DNA of 9,254 nucleotides from JBDSLU01 sp039916225 (GCA_039916225.1 JBDSLU010000255.1:1-9254); one strand, 5' to 3'. Positions 1-6,974 are shown, counted from the first letter of the stretch. Notes: a model not told the origin generated them from the letters alone. Numbers and translations are program-made.

Positions 1-3
1 AAG

Positions 4-29
4 CAACGTTCGACCTGCGTCGAACGTTG
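4..29. repeat. Perfect 11-bp hairpin with 4-nt loop
   Basis: The left arm CAACGTTCGAC (4-14) is the exact reverse complement of 19-29, with loop CTGC. It lies about 210 nt past the stop of the 112-residue gene on the minus strand. No T-run follows it on the plus strand, and the window ends 3 nt past it on the minus strand. It could be a transcription terminator for either neighbour or a dispersed palindrome. The structure is certain; the role is not. Confidence 0.6.
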
Positions 30-49
30 TGTCGCTGGCCTGCACGCGT

Positions 50-126
50 CTCGCGTGGCTGCGCTGCATCGGCGCTGCTGCGCAACTGTCGCGCAACCGG
101 ACGCCCGACGCGATCTACGAGCCGCG
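50..126 (+). repeat. Left arm of inverted repeat flanking the 112-residue gene
   Basis: Read on the plus strand, this stretch matches the minus-strand reading of 692-616. About 67 of 76 aligned positions agree in the core, with two 1-nt gaps. Shared blocks include CGCTGCTGCG, GCAACCGG and GCCCGACGCG. The gaps shift the reading frame between copies, so conserved coding does not explain the match. Positions 127-236, between this arm and the gene's stop, show no gene or other structure I can support. Confidence 0.8.
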
Positions 127-236
127 CCTGACGGAACGAGGGTCCTCGCCCGAACAGTCCCACGACGGGCATCAGGCTTCCAACGTCAGGGAAGACGGCC
201 GCGTCGTCACCTGGCGGCGGCGACGTGCCGGCGTCG

Positions 237-575
237 TCAGCGGCAGAGGACGGGAACCGTGCGTATCGCGAACCGGGTGGTCGTGTCGCGCAGCGGCACC
301 TCGAACTTCGGATCGATCGTCGGATCCGGATGGAGCACCTTGATTCCGCAGATCTGGAGGGGCGCCAGGCTCGGCGTGGGCGCCTTCGGCCGCAAGGTCC
401 CTTCGTCGGGTCCGGCTCCGGCGAACAGTCTCGAAAACGCCTTCATCAACGTCCCGCCGGCTTCGTCGACCACTGGCCTCTGCGGCGTTGACGGCGGCGC
501 CTGCGCGGAGAGGGCGGTCGAGCCGATGAAGGTGACGATGCAGCAGGCTGCGCCGACGTGGAACGTGTGACGCAT
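237..575 (-). CDS. Small secreted protein of unknown function (112 aa)
   Basis: I do not recognise a named family. Residues 1-26 form a classical signal peptide: basic start (MRH), hydrophobic core around 8-22, and small residues (SAQA) suiting signal peptidase I cleavage near 24-26. The mature part is about 86 residues and rich in proline and charged residues. It has only two cysteines, Cys76 in ICGIKVLHPDP and Cys111 next to the C-terminus, which could form a disulfide after export. The start is well supported: AAGGAGT (588-582 on the minus strand) lies 7 nt before the ATG. The final DPTIDPK to VLCR region resembles tails I recall from small acidobacterial hypothetical proteins, but that is memory rather than a search. 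The gene is monocistronic as far as visible and sits between the arms of an inverted repeat. The overlapping plus-strand frames are arginine-rich and lack such signals. Confidence 0.72.
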   Translation of the reverse strand: MRHTFHVGAACCIVTFIGSTALSAQAPPSTPQRPVVDEAGGTLMKAFSRLFAGAGPDEGTLRPKAPTPSLAPLQICGIKVLHPDPTIDPKFEVPLRDTTTRFAIRTVPVLCR

Positions 576-615
576 GGCGTGACTCCTTCGATGGACGACG
601 CGGGTTTCGCTCGGA

Positions 616-692
616 CGCGGCTCAGAGGGTCGCGTCGGGCATCCGGTTGCGCGACAGCTGCGCAGCAGCGCCGACCAACGCAGCCACGCGAG
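616..692 (-). repeat. Right arm of inverted repeat flanking the 112-residue gene
   Basis: This is the reverse-complement partner of 50-126. It fills most of the gap between the stop of the EF-G-like gene (710) and the ribosome binding site of the 112-residue gene, so it would form the 5' leader or promoter region of that gene. A 10-bp palindrome, GCTGCGCAGC (657-666), lies inside it. Apart from this arm, 576-709 contains only the Shine-Dalgarno at 582-588. I see no convincing -35/-10 pair. Confidence 0.8.
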
Positions 693-709
693 GCCTCACC
701 TCGCTGAAC

Positions 710-2809
710 CTATTCGGCCTCGACCTCCTGCCCGGCGCGCTGGGCCTTGGCGTTCGCGACGATCTTGGCCTGCTGGTGCGCCGGCACCTCGTCGTAGTGC
801 GAGTAGCTCATCGAGTAGGCGCCGCGCCCGCCGGTCGCCGAGGTGAGATGTTGCTCGTAGGTCAGCATCTCGGCCATCGGCACCTGGGCGCGGATGATCG
901 TGGTCGCGCCGCGTGTGTCCATGCCGGCGATGCGGCCGCGCCGGCCGTTCAGGTCGCCCATCAGGTCGCCGGCGTACTCGCTCGGCGCCTGCACCTCGAC
1001 GTGCATCACCGGTTCCAGGAGCGTCGGCCGGGCCCGGGCCATCGCATCCTTGAACGCCAGCGAGCCGGCCATCTTGAACGACAGCTCGTTCGAGTCGACC
1101 GGATGGAACGAGCCGTCGACGACGGTGGCGCGGAAGTCGACCATCGGATAGCCGGCCAGGTAGCCGCGCAGCCGCGCCTCCTGGATGCCCTTCTCGACCG
1201 CGGGCACGTACTGGCGCGGGATCGATCCGCCGAAGGTGTCGTCGATGAACTCGAAGTCGGCGCCGCGCGGCAGCGGCTCGACCTTGATCGTGCAGTCGCC
1301 GAACTGGCCGTGGCCGCCGGTCTGCTTCTTGTGGCGGCCGTGCGCCTCGGCCGGTGCGCCGATGGTCTCGCGGTAGGGCACGCGAGGCAGCTTGAGCGTC
1401 ACGTCGACGCCGAAGCGGCGCTTCAGCTTGGCGACGGTCACCTCGATGTGCAGCTGGCCCTGGCCGGAGAGCAGTTGATCCTTGGTTTGCGGGTCGCGGT
1501 CGAAGTGGACGGTCGGATCTTCTTCCTGCAAGCGGTGCAGGGCGCTGCTGATCTTGTCTTCGTCGCCGCGCGTCTTCGGCTCGATCGCGTAGGCCAGGAC
1601 GGGCGCCGGAAAGGCGAGCGGCGGGAAGACGATCGCGGCGCCTTTCTCGGCGAGCGTGTCGCCGCTTTGCGTCTCCTTCAGCTTGGCGACGGCGCCGAGG
1701 TCGCCGGCCTTCACCTCGGACACGGAGGTGTGCGTCTTGCCTTGGACGACGAGCAGATGGCCGAGGCGCTCGCTGGCGTCGCCGCGCGTCACGTTGGTGG
1801 CGGTGGTGTCGGACACCAGACGGCCGGTGACGACGCGGAAGAGCGTGATCCGGCCGGCGAACGGATCGGCGACGGTCCGCCAGACGAAGACCGTGGTCGG
1901 GCCGGTATCGGTCGCGAGGACGCTGGTCGGCGAGCCATCCTTGGCGATGGCGGAGAACGGGCGGTCGGCGGGCGACGGCACCAGCCGCACCAGCGCATCG
2001 AGCAGCGGCTGCATCGCCACGTTGGTCAGCGCCGACGTGCACAGGACCGGGAAGATCTTGCCGTCGGCGACGGCGCGGGCGAGGCCGGAGGCGAGTTCCT
2101 CGTTGGTCAGCGTCCCTTCGTCGAAGAAGCGGGCCATCAAGGTGTCGTCGGCCTCGGCGACGAGCTCGACCAGCGTCTCGCGCGCCGCTGCAGATTCGAC
2201 GGCCATGGACGCCGGAATCGCCCAGATCTTGACCGCGCCGCTGCCGTCTGGAAGGTAGGTCATGGCCTGCATCGTCAGCAGGTTGACGACGCCCTGGAAG
2301 CCGCGCTCGGTGCCGACCGGCAGGGTGATCGGCACGACGGCGCGGCCGAAGGCTTCGCGCAGCGAGTCGAGCGTCCGCTCCAAGCTGGCGCGGTCACGAT
2401 CGAGCCGGTTGACGGCGATCAGGCGCGGCAGGTTGACCTCGGCGGCCGCCTGCCAGACGGCTTCGGTCTGCACCTGGACGCCTGACACGGCGTCGACCAC
2501 GACCAGCACGGCCTCGACGACCCGGAGGGCGCCGCGCGTGTCGGTGAGAAGGTTACCGACACCGGGCGTATCGATGAGGTTGATCTTGGTGTGCTGCCAC
2601 TCGAGCCATGCCAGGCTCGAGCCGAGGGTGTGCTTCCGGGCGATGGCTTCCTCGTCGTAGTCGGTGACGGTCGTCCCTTCGTCGACCTTGCCGAGACGAT
2701 TCACCGCGCCGGCGGTGAAGAGGAGCGCGCTGGCGAGCTGCGTCTTGCCGGCCCCGGAATGACCGGCCAGGGCGACGTTACGGATGGCGGGGGCATCGAA
2801 GACACGCAT
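710..2809 (-). CDS. Elongation factor G-like GTPase (EF-G2 type)
   Basis: This 699-residue protein has the full five-domain EF-G layout. The GTPase domain (about 1-280) has P-loop GHSGAGKT (16-23), switch II DTPGVGN (80-86), NRLD (134-137) in place of NKxD, and TSA (258-260). Domain II spans about 288-390. Domain III follows with GQGQLHIEV (449-457), then domain IV with HKKQTGGHGQFGD (493-505) and GIQEARLRGYLAGYP (541-555), and domain V from about 598 (LLEPVMHVEV). Canonical EF-G catalyses ribosomal translocation and helps recycle ribosomes in the cytoplasm. This copy resembles the EF-G-like/EF-G2 group, and its true role is uncertain. The switch II histidine of EF-G (DTPGH) is replaced by valine. 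The neighbours are not rpsL, rpsG or tuf, which argues for a paralogue rather than the housekeeping fusA. AAGGAG lies 10 nt before the ATG, supporting the start. Confidence 0.93.
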   Translation of the reverse strand: MRVFDAPAIRNVALAGHSGAGKTQLASALLFTAGAVNRLGKVDEGTTVTDYDEEAIARKHTLGSSLAWLEWQHTKINLIDTPGVGNLLTDTRGALRVVEAVLVVVDAVSGVQVQTEAVWQAAAEVNLPRLIAVNRLDRDRASLERTLDSLREAFGRAVVPITLPVGTERGFQGVVNLLTMQAMTYLPDGSGAVKIWAIPASMAVESAAARETLVELVAEADDTLMARFFDEGTLTNEELASGLARAVADGKIFPVLCTSALTNVAMQPLLDALVRLVPSPADRPFSAIAKDGSPTSVLATDTGPTTVFVWRTVADPFAGRITLFRVVTGRLVSDTTATNVTRGDASERLGHLLVVQGKTHTSVSEVKAGDLGAVAKLKETQSGDTLAEKGAAIVFPPLAFPAPVLAYAIEPKTRGDEDKISSALHRLQEEDPTVHFDRDPQTKDQLLSGQGQLHIEVTVAKLKRRFGVDVTLKLPRVPYRETIGAPAEAHGRHKKQTGGHGQFGDCTIKVEPLPRGADFEFIDDTFGGSIPRQYVPAVEKGIQEARLRGYLAGYPMVDFRATVVDGSFHPVDSNELSFKMAGSLAFKDAMARARPTLLEPVMHVEVQAPSEYAGDLMGDLNGRRGRIAGMDTRGATTIIRAQVPMAEMLTYEQHLTSATGGRGAYSMSYSHYDEVPAHQQAKIVANAKAQRAGQEVEAE

Positions 2810-2832
2810 TGCTGCAGGGCTCCTTGTGATGT

Positions 2833-2844
2833 CCGCACGTGCGG
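2833..2844. promoter_or_regulatory. Perfect 12-bp palindrome upstream of the EF-G-like gene
   Basis: CCGCACGTGCGG is its own reverse complement. It ends 23 nt before the ATG of the EF-G-like gene and 7 nt before its Shine-Dalgarno. It could be an operator or a short leader hairpin. No regulator is known, so the assignment is only positional. Confidence 0.3.
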
Positions 2845-2873
2845 GGTCCGTGGCGAAGGGGCGAGAGGAGCCG

Positions 2874-2879
2874 ATGATA
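2874..2879 (-). promoter_or_regulatory. Candidate -10 box for the EF-G-like gene
   Basis: Read on the minus strand this is TATCAT, about 65 nt upstream of the ATG. Seventeen nt further up is TTCCCT (2902-2897), a poor -35. A perfect inverted repeat, CCAGCC-CGG-GGCTGG (2882-2896), fills the spacer and could be a binding site for a regulator or simply a GC-rich hairpin. Support is weak. Confidence 0.25.
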
Positions 2880-2945
2880 CGCCAGCCCGGGGCTGGAGGG
2901 AATGAGAGGGCGGAGGGAACCGAGGGAACCCAGGGGGGAGATTCG

Positions 2946-3077
2946 ACAGGAGGAGCGGAGGAGCGGAGGCGAACAGCGGTCCTTTCCTATCTCTGCGGGT
3001 GAGCCATGCGCTGAAACCATGACGTTCCGCAAGAATTGTGAATGCTCCGTTCTTCTCCGTTCCTCCGCTTCTCCTGT
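2946..3077. repeat. Long imperfect inverted repeat with purine/pyrimidine arms
   Basis: The arm 2946-2976 and the reverse complement of 3047-3077 agree at 26 of 31 positions, both beginning ACAGGAG. The bias continues outward: 2895-2975 is strongly purine-rich on the plus strand (repeated GGAGG/GCGGAG units), and 3045-3106 is strongly pyrimidine-rich (repeated CTCCGTT/CTCCG units). In a minus-strand transcript from the permease operon, the purine arm comes first, then a 70-nt loop, then a C-rich, G-poor arm. That could fold into a long stem and offer a Rho-loading stretch. The whole gap 2810-3104 lacks a credible gene. The repeat begins directly at the stop of the last permease. Confidence 0.6.
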
Positions 3078-3104
3078 GATTCCGTTTCCTCCGTCCCCCT
3101 CCGT

Positions 3105-4394
3105 TCACTCATACCGCAGGGCTTCGATCGGGTCGAGCCGGGCCGCCTTGAAGGCCGGAAAGATGCCGAAGAAGATGCCGACCGTAGCCGAGAAACCCAG
3201 GCCGATGGCGAACGACCACCACGGCAGCGAGATGGGGAAGCCGGACAGCACGTTGACCAGCCAGCCGATCGAGGCCCCCAGGACGATGCCGACGATGCCG
3301 CCGAGCGAGGTCAGGAACACGGCCTCGAGCAGGAACTGCCACAGGATCTCGCGGCGGCGCGCCCCGAGCGCCTTGCGGACGCCGATCTCGCGGGTCCGCT
3401 CGGTGACGCTGATGGTCATGATGGCCATCACGCCGATGCCCCCGACCATCAGGGCGATCGAGGAGATCACGACCAGCGCCAGGAAGATGCCGCCGCTGAT
3501 CCGCTCCCACACCTGGAGCATCGCCGCCTGGGTCGCGATGTCGAAGTCGTTTTCCTGATCGAGGCGGAGGCCGTGCCGGGCCCGCATGATCTCCTCGACG
3601 TCACGGATCGCGGCCGCCTGCGTCACGCCCTCGCGCGGGATCACGATCATCGCGATGTCGCGATGGACGATGCCGAAGATGCGCAGCGCGTCGGTGCCGT
3701 AGACCTTCTGCCACGTCGTGTGCGGGATGATCGCGAACTCGTCGGCCTGGGTGCCGCCGAGCGGGTTCGGCCGCTTCCCGAACACGCCGACCACGGTGTA
3801 CTGCGTCCGGCCGATGCGCACCTGCTTGCCGATCGGATCGCTGGCCGGGAAGAGGGCATTGCCGGGCGCGTTGCCGAGCACGACGACGTTGCGGCGTCGG
3901 TCGACCTCGGCCTCGGTGAAGACGCGGCCGGCGTCGATCGGAATGGAAAAGCTCTGACCGTAGTTGGCGCTGGTCCCCATGACACGCATGCGCTTGGTGG
4001 CAGCGCTGCCGTAGGTCATGCGTTCGTCGCGCGGCCCGATCATGCCGCCGACCTGCACCGCCACCGATTCGATCAATGGCGAGGCCCCGATGGCGCGGCC
4101 GTCGTCGTTGCTGATGTTCGGCCGCTTGATCAGGTCGCGGAACGACTTGCCCTGCGAGCGGCTGACGAAGCTGAACTTGGCCACGAACAAGGTCGTCGGG
4201 CCCATCTGCCGGAACATGTCCTTGAACGACTCGTCGAAGCCGCGCAGCAGGGCGGTGACGCTGACGATCGAGGTGATGCCGATGACGACGCCGAGGACGG
4301 TCAGGGCCGAGCGCAGCTTGTTGCTGCGCAGCGTCTCCACCGCCATGGTGAAGACCTCGCGAAGGAGCCCGGCGCGGAGTCCGGCGATGGCCAT
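3105..4394 (-). CDS. FtsX/MacB-type ABC transporter permease (duplicate copy A)
   Basis: This 429-residue permease has the MacB layout: a cytoplasmic N-terminus, a membrane helix at about 31-51 (LTVLGVVIGITSIVSVTALL), a long extracytoplasmic domain (about 52-300), then three helices at about 302-328, 352-383 and 390-412. The FtsX signature ISVTERTREIGVRKALGARR (328-347) follows the second helix, and the C-terminus ends with FKAARLDPIEALRYE. Unlike MacB it carries no ATP-binding domain, so it must pair with a separate ATPase. The family moves substrates from periplasm or membrane outward by mechanotransmission together with a MacA-like adaptor. It is the last gene of the operon. Its ATG lies 6 nt after the TAA of copy B, without a clear Shine-Dalgarno, which suggests translational coupling. 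The N-terminal extension before MAVETL is shared with copy B, supporting this start. The substrate cannot be inferred. Confidence 0.93.
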   Translation of the reverse strand: MAIAGLRAGLLREVFTMAVETLRSNKLRSALTVLGVVIGITSIVSVTALLRGFDESFKDMFRQMGPTTLFVAKFSFVSRSQGKSFRDLIKRPNISNDDGRAIGASPLIESVAVQVGGMIGPRDERMTYGSAATKRMRVMGTSANYGQSFSIPIDAGRVFTEAEVDRRRNVVVLGNAPGNALFPASDPIGKQVRIGRTQYTVVGVFGKRPNPLGGTQADEFAIIPHTTWQKVYGTDALRIFGIVHRDIAMIVIPREGVTQAAAIRDVEEIMRARHGLRLDQENDFDIATQAAMLQVWERISGGIFLALVVISSIALMVGGIGVMAIMTISVTERTREIGVRKALGARRREILWQFLLEAVFLTSLGGIVGIVLGASIGWLVNVLSGFPISLPWWSFAIGLGFSATVGIFFGIFPAFKAARLDPIEALRYE

Positions 4395-4400
4395 GGGTCG

Positions 4401-5690
4401 TTACTCGTAGCGAAGGGCCTCGATGGGATCCAGCCGGGCCGCCTTGAAGGCGGGGAAGATGCCGAAGAAGATGCCGACCGAGGCCGAGAAGCCGATGCCG
4501 ATCGCGAACGACCACCACGGCAGCGAGATCGGGAAGCCGGTCAGGATGTTGATCAGCCAGCCGATCGAGGCGCCCAGGACGATGCCGATGAGGCCGCCGA
4601 GCGAGGTCAGGAACACGGCCTCGAGCATGAACTGCCACAGAATCTCGCGGCGCCGCGCCCCGAGGGCCTTGCGGACGCCGATCTCGCGGGTCCGCTCGGT
4701 GACGCTGATGGTCATGATGGCCATCACCCCGATGCCGCCGACCATCAGGGCGATCGACGAGATCACCACCAGCGCCAGGAAGATGCCGCTGCTGATCCGC
4801 TCCCAGACCTTGAACAGCGCGTCCTGGGTGCCGATGTCGAAATCGCTTTCCTGGTCGAGGCGGAGTCCGTGCCGCGCCCGCATGATTTCCTCGACCTCGC
4901 GCATGGCGGTGGCCTGGGGGACTTCGTCGCGGGGGATCACGATGATCGACACGTCACGGTGGACGATGCCGAAGATGCGGAGCGCGTCGGCGCCGTAGAC
5001 CTTCTGCCAGGTCGTGTGCGGGATGATGGCGAACTCGTCGGCCTGGCTGCCACCGAGCGGGTTGGGCCGCTTGCCGAACACGCCGACCACCGTGTACTGC
5101 GTCCGCCCGATGCGAATCAGCTTGCCGATCGGATCAGCCGCTGGGAACAACGACTTGCCCGGCGCGTTGCCGAGGACCACGACGTTGCGGCGGCGGTCGA
5201 CTTCCGCCGAGGTGAAGACGCGGCCGGCCTCGAGCGGGATCGAGTTGGTCTCGCCGAAGTTGGCGCTGGCGCCGATCACGCCCATCCGCTTGGTGGCGTT
5301 GTTGCCGTAGGTGAAGCGCTCCGGCCGGGTGCCGGGCCCGCCGCCCAGCTGCACCGCGACCGATTCGACCAGCGGCGATCGCTCGATGGCGCGGGCGTCC
5401 TCGATGGTGATGTTCGGCCGCTTGATCAGGTCGCGGAACTCCTTGCCCTGCGAGAAGCTGACGAAGCTGAACTTCGTCACGAACATCGTCTTCGGGCCGA
5501 TCTGGCGGAAGAGGTCCTTGAACGACTCGTCGAAGCCGCGGATCAGCGCGGTCATGCTGACGATCGAGGTGATGCCGATGACGACGCCGAGGATCGTCAG
5601 CGCCGAGCGCATCTTGTTGGTGCGCAGGGTGTCGACGGCCATCGTCAGGATCTCCTGGAGGAGACCTGCGCGGAGCCCGGACGATGCCAT
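4401..5690 (-). CDS. FtsX/MacB-type ABC transporter permease (duplicate copy B)
   Basis: Copy B is the same length as copy A (429 residues) and aligns without gaps, with about 74 differences (83% identity). The layout is identical: helix 1 about 31-51, extracytoplasmic domain about 52-300, helices at about 302-328, 352-383 and 390-412. The signature TERTREIGVRKALGARRREI (331-350) matches copy A exactly. Differences concentrate in the extracytoplasmic region, mainly 91-150 (for example VQLGGGPGTRPERF against VQVGGMIGPRDERM), where substrate or adaptor contacts would be expected. The strongly conserved stretches are 201-240 and 301-350. The ATG lies 30 nt after the stop of the preceding permease and has only a weak GAGA-like binding site. 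The two copies may assemble as a heterodimer, or each as a homodimer; the sequence does not decide this. Confidence 0.93.
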   Translation of the reverse strand: MASSGLRAGLLQEILTMAVDTLRTNKMRSALTILGVVIGITSIVSMTALIRGFDESFKDLFRQIGPKTMFVTKFSFVSFSQGKEFRDLIKRPNITIEDARAIERSPLVESVAVQLGGGPGTRPERFTYGNNATKRMGVIGASANFGETNSIPLEAGRVFTSAEVDRRRNVVVLGNAPGKSLFPAADPIGKLIRIGRTQYTVVGVFGKRPNPLGGSQADEFAIIPHTTWQKVYGADALRIFGIVHRDVSIIVIPRDEVPQATAMREVEEIMRARHGLRLDQESDFDIGTQDALFKVWERISSGIFLALVVISSIALMVGGIGVMAIMTISVTERTREIGVRKALGARRREILWQFMLEAVFLTSLGGLIGIVLGASIGWLINILTGFPISLPWWSFAIGIGFSASVGIFFGIFPAFKAARLDPIEALRYE

Positions 5691-5720
5691 CAGTCGTGTC
5701 TCACTGGCGTGCCGTGGTAA

Positions 5721-6944
5721 TCATTCGCGGCGCAGCGCTTCGATCGGATCGAGGCTGGCGGCCCGGATGGCCGGATAAAGGCCGAAGAAGAGGCCGACGA
5801 TCGCGGTCATGCCGATGCCCATGGCCACCGCCCACAGCTCGACCTTGGCCGGCAGCGGTGTGAGCTGGGCGACGATCAACGCGACAACGAAGCCGAGCAG
5901 TGTGCCGACCAGGCCGCCGGCGATCGACAGGGTGGTCGACTCGGTCAGGATCTGCCAGACGATGTCGCGCTTGCGGGCGCCGAGCGCCTTGCGCAGGCCG
6001 ATCTCGCGGGTGCGCTCGCTGACGACCATCAGCATGATGTTCATGATGACGACGCCGCCGACGACCAGCGACAGGCCGACGACGCCGATGAGCACCGAGA
6101 ACGCGCCAGCCGTGAAGGCGCGGAAGATGTTCATGATCGTGTCGGAGGTGTACATGCCGAAGTTGTCCGGCTCCTTCGGCCCGAGCTTCCGCAGCGAGCG
6201 CAGGGCGACGCGGGCCTCGTCCATCGTCCGTTCGATCTGCATCGGATCGCGCGGCTTGACGGTCAGCTCGAGGCTGCGGCGTGAGCCGAACAGCTTCTGG
6301 AAGACGCCGAGCGGCACCACGATGAACTCGTCCTGCGAGTTGCCGAAGAGCGAGCCCTTCTCTTCGTTGACGCCGATGACACGGAAGTGGACGCCGCGAA
6401 TCTGGATGCTGCGGTCGAGCGGGCTGGCGCCCTTGAACAGTCGATCGGCGGTGCCGTAACCGAGGAAGCACACCGGTCGCGACGACTCGACCTCGAAGCG
6501 GCTGGGCAGCCGGCCGAGCTCCGGGTCGTAGCCGGAGAACTCGAGGTACTCCTTCGAGACGCCCCGTACCTGCACGCTGTCGAGCTGTTCGTCGCGGTAG
6601 ACGACCGGCGCCCCGTTGTAGGCCTGGGCCATCACCGAATCGATGGTGTCGCCGGCCCTGCTCAGCGTCTCGAGCTCGACCATCGTGACGCGCGGGTTAT
6701 TGCGCTGCCGCTCTTCTTCTTCCTCGCTCGTCGTCGGTCCCTGCCGCTCGACCTTGAACGTGCCGGCGCCGACATCGCTGAGGATGGCGTCCGAGACGTA
6801 GCTGTTCATGCCGCGGATCAGCGACACCACCGCGATGATCGACGTCACCGCGACGATGTTGCCGAGCACGGTCATGAACGAGCGCAGCTTGCCGGCCCAG
6901 ATGGAGGCCAGCGCGAGGCGGATGGCGTCGATGAACTTCTGCAT
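5721..6944 (-). CDS. FtsX/MacB-type ABC transporter permease (divergent third copy)
   Basis: This 407-residue permease has the same architecture as the two downstream: helix 1 about 22-44 after the typical start LASIWAGKLRSFMTVLG, an extracytoplasmic domain about 45-278, then helices at about 281-306, 335-360 and 370-391. The family signature VVSERTREIGLRKALGARKR (307-326) and the ending SLDPIEALRRE are clear. It shares GNSQDEFIVVP (201-211) with the corresponding QADEFAIIP of the duplicates but is otherwise much more diverged. It lacks their N-terminal extension. A run of five glutamates at about 74-78 (TTSEEEEERQRNN) marks a charged insertion just after helix 1 on the extracytoplasmic side. 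No ATPase domain is present. It begins 30 nt after the adaptor's stop, with no strong Shine-Dalgarno, and is presumably co-transcribed. It probably forms the membrane channel partner of the adaptor. Confidence 0.92.
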   Translation of the reverse strand: MQKFIDAIRLALASIWAGKLRSFMTVLGNIVAVTSIIAVVSLIRGMNSYVSDAILSDVGAGTFKVERQGPTTSEEEEERQRNNPRVTMVELETLSRAGDTIDSVMAQAYNGAPVVYRDEQLDSVQVRGVSKEYLEFSGYDPELGRLPSRFEVESSRPVCFLGYGTADRLFKGASPLDRSIQIRGVHFRVIGVNEEKGSLFGNSQDEFIVVPLGVFQKLFGSRRSLELTVKPRDPMQIERTMDEARVALRSLRKLGPKEPDNFGMYTSDTIMNIFRAFTAGAFSVLIGVVGLSLVVGGVVIMNIMLMVVSERTREIGLRKALGARKRDIVWQILTESTTLSIAGGLVGTLLGFVVALIVAQLTPLPAKVELWAVAMGIGMTAIVGLFFGLYPAIRAASLDPIEALRRE

Positions 6945-6974
6945 GCGCGGTTGGCCCGAGTCAGGTCTGTCAGG

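Noticed and set aside
55..570. Plus-strand frames overlapping the small secreted protein
   Set aside because: They are arginine-rich with no ribosome binding site, while the minus-strand gene has a signal peptide and a well-placed AAGGAG.
688..704. Short hairpin (GCGAGG-CCTCA-CCTCGC) just after the EF-G-like stop as an intrinsic terminator
   Set aside because: The stem is only 6 bp and no T-run follows on the minus strand. It also overlaps the edge of the inverted repeat.
647..2485. A 612-residue open frame on the plus strand across the EF-G-like gene
   Set aside because: It is antisense to an unmistakable five-domain GTPase. The product is a D/R/H/L-rich shadow.
2701..3108. Minus-strand frames covering the gap between the last permease and the EF-G-like gene
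   Set aside because: They translate the purine/pyrimidine repeat into low-complexity S/P/R peptide and overlap the real EF-G start. No domain or binding site supports them.
3042..5720. An 892-residue open frame on the plus strand across both duplicated permeases
   Set aside because: It is antisense to two clear membrane-protein genes. Its product is full of R, D, H and A with no recognisable domain, and its internal repetition only mirrors the duplicated permeases. High GC keeps such frames open.
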